From: Deltaproteobacteria bacterium
GTDB lineage: Bacteria > Desulfobacterota > Binatia > Binatales > Binataceae
Assembly (NCBI GenBank): GCA_021780585.1
Contig: JAJXYM010000191.1
Span: 1-5,657, forward strand
DNA: 5,657 nt
Direction of reading: 5' to 3'
Below, piece after piece: positions 5,591 through 5,657 of the stretch; the first letter of the stretch is position 1, and each line of letters begins with the position of its first letter. The translations under genes and the position numbers were made by a program. Under the pieces are notes generated by a model. The model ran no database searches. It saw nothing but the letters and a program-made list of their open reading frames with translations, and was not told where the DNA came from.

Positions 5591-5657
5591 CCGGCGACGC
5601 TCCGACGACCCGGCGGCGGCCGGCCGCGATCGGCGCGGCGCTCGGACGGATCGCGCG
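5587..5657 (+). CDS. N-terminal fragment of a small gene coupled to cstA, probably YbdD-like
   Basis: A GTG start overlaps the cstA stop by 4 nt (GTGA), preceded by GAGGAGG at 7-nt spacing. The frame stays open to the window edge, giving 23 complete codons: MTGDAPTTRRRPAAIGAALG, then RIA. This is too short for recognition by sequence. The position is informative: in many bacteria cstA is followed directly by ybdD (YbdD/YjiX family), a small soluble protein of about 65 residues thought to assist the transporter. The basic, Ala-rich start is compatible with YbdD proteins that carry an N-terminal extension, but conserved YbdD motifs would lie beyond the edge. An unrelated coupled gene cannot be excluded. 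That it is a gene is likely; the identity is inferred from context. Confidence 0.55.
   Translation, partial: MTGDAPTTRRRPAAIGAALGRIA

Overview
The window is GC-rich bacterial DNA. It holds five coding regions, two of them cut by the window edges, plus two non-coding stretches rich in small palindromic repeats. The gene set is Gram-negative in character: a Fis-type activator tail, a lipobox lipoprotein, a signal-peptide membrane protein, TatA and CstA. The strong GC bias and the CGTCATT/GGCTTGACCC-type intergenic repeats fit soil or aquatic Pseudomonadota and related phyla. The exact lineage cannot be fixed from this sequence.

Layout, left to right. Positions 1-123 (+) are the C-terminal end of a regulator with a Fis-type helix-turn-helix. 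Positions 124-587 are a gene-free convergent spacer with an inverted repeat pair, a perfect hairpin and two tandem stem-loops. Positions 588-917 (-) encode a small cysteine-rich lipoprotein. Positions 918-1244 are a second gene-free spacer with two oppositely oriented copies of a 30-nt palindromic unit whose stems differ by matched changes. Positions 1245-2948 (-) encode a 567-residue beta-helix-like membrane protein of unknown function. Positions 2949-3148 are a divergent promoter region with a palindrome over the start of the leftward gene. Positions 3149-3367 (+) are tatA. Positions 3557-5590 (+) are cstA, and a small gene overlapping its stop (5587 onward, +) runs off the edge and sits where ybdD usually lies.

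How they work together. cstA and the overlapping small gene look translationally coupled, as in the usual cstA-ybdD peptide/pyruvate uptake pair. tatA is a single gene without tatB or tatC here and is probably transcribed separately or from a shared upstream promoter. The two leftward genes both encode envelope proteins, but 327 nt of repeat-bearing spacer separates them, so a common operon is uncertain. No tRNA, rRNA, CRISPR array, transposase or phage gene was seen. The least ordinary items are the repeat units with compensatory stem changes, the beta-helix membrane protein carrying an apparent signal peptide, and the cysteine-rich lipoprotein.
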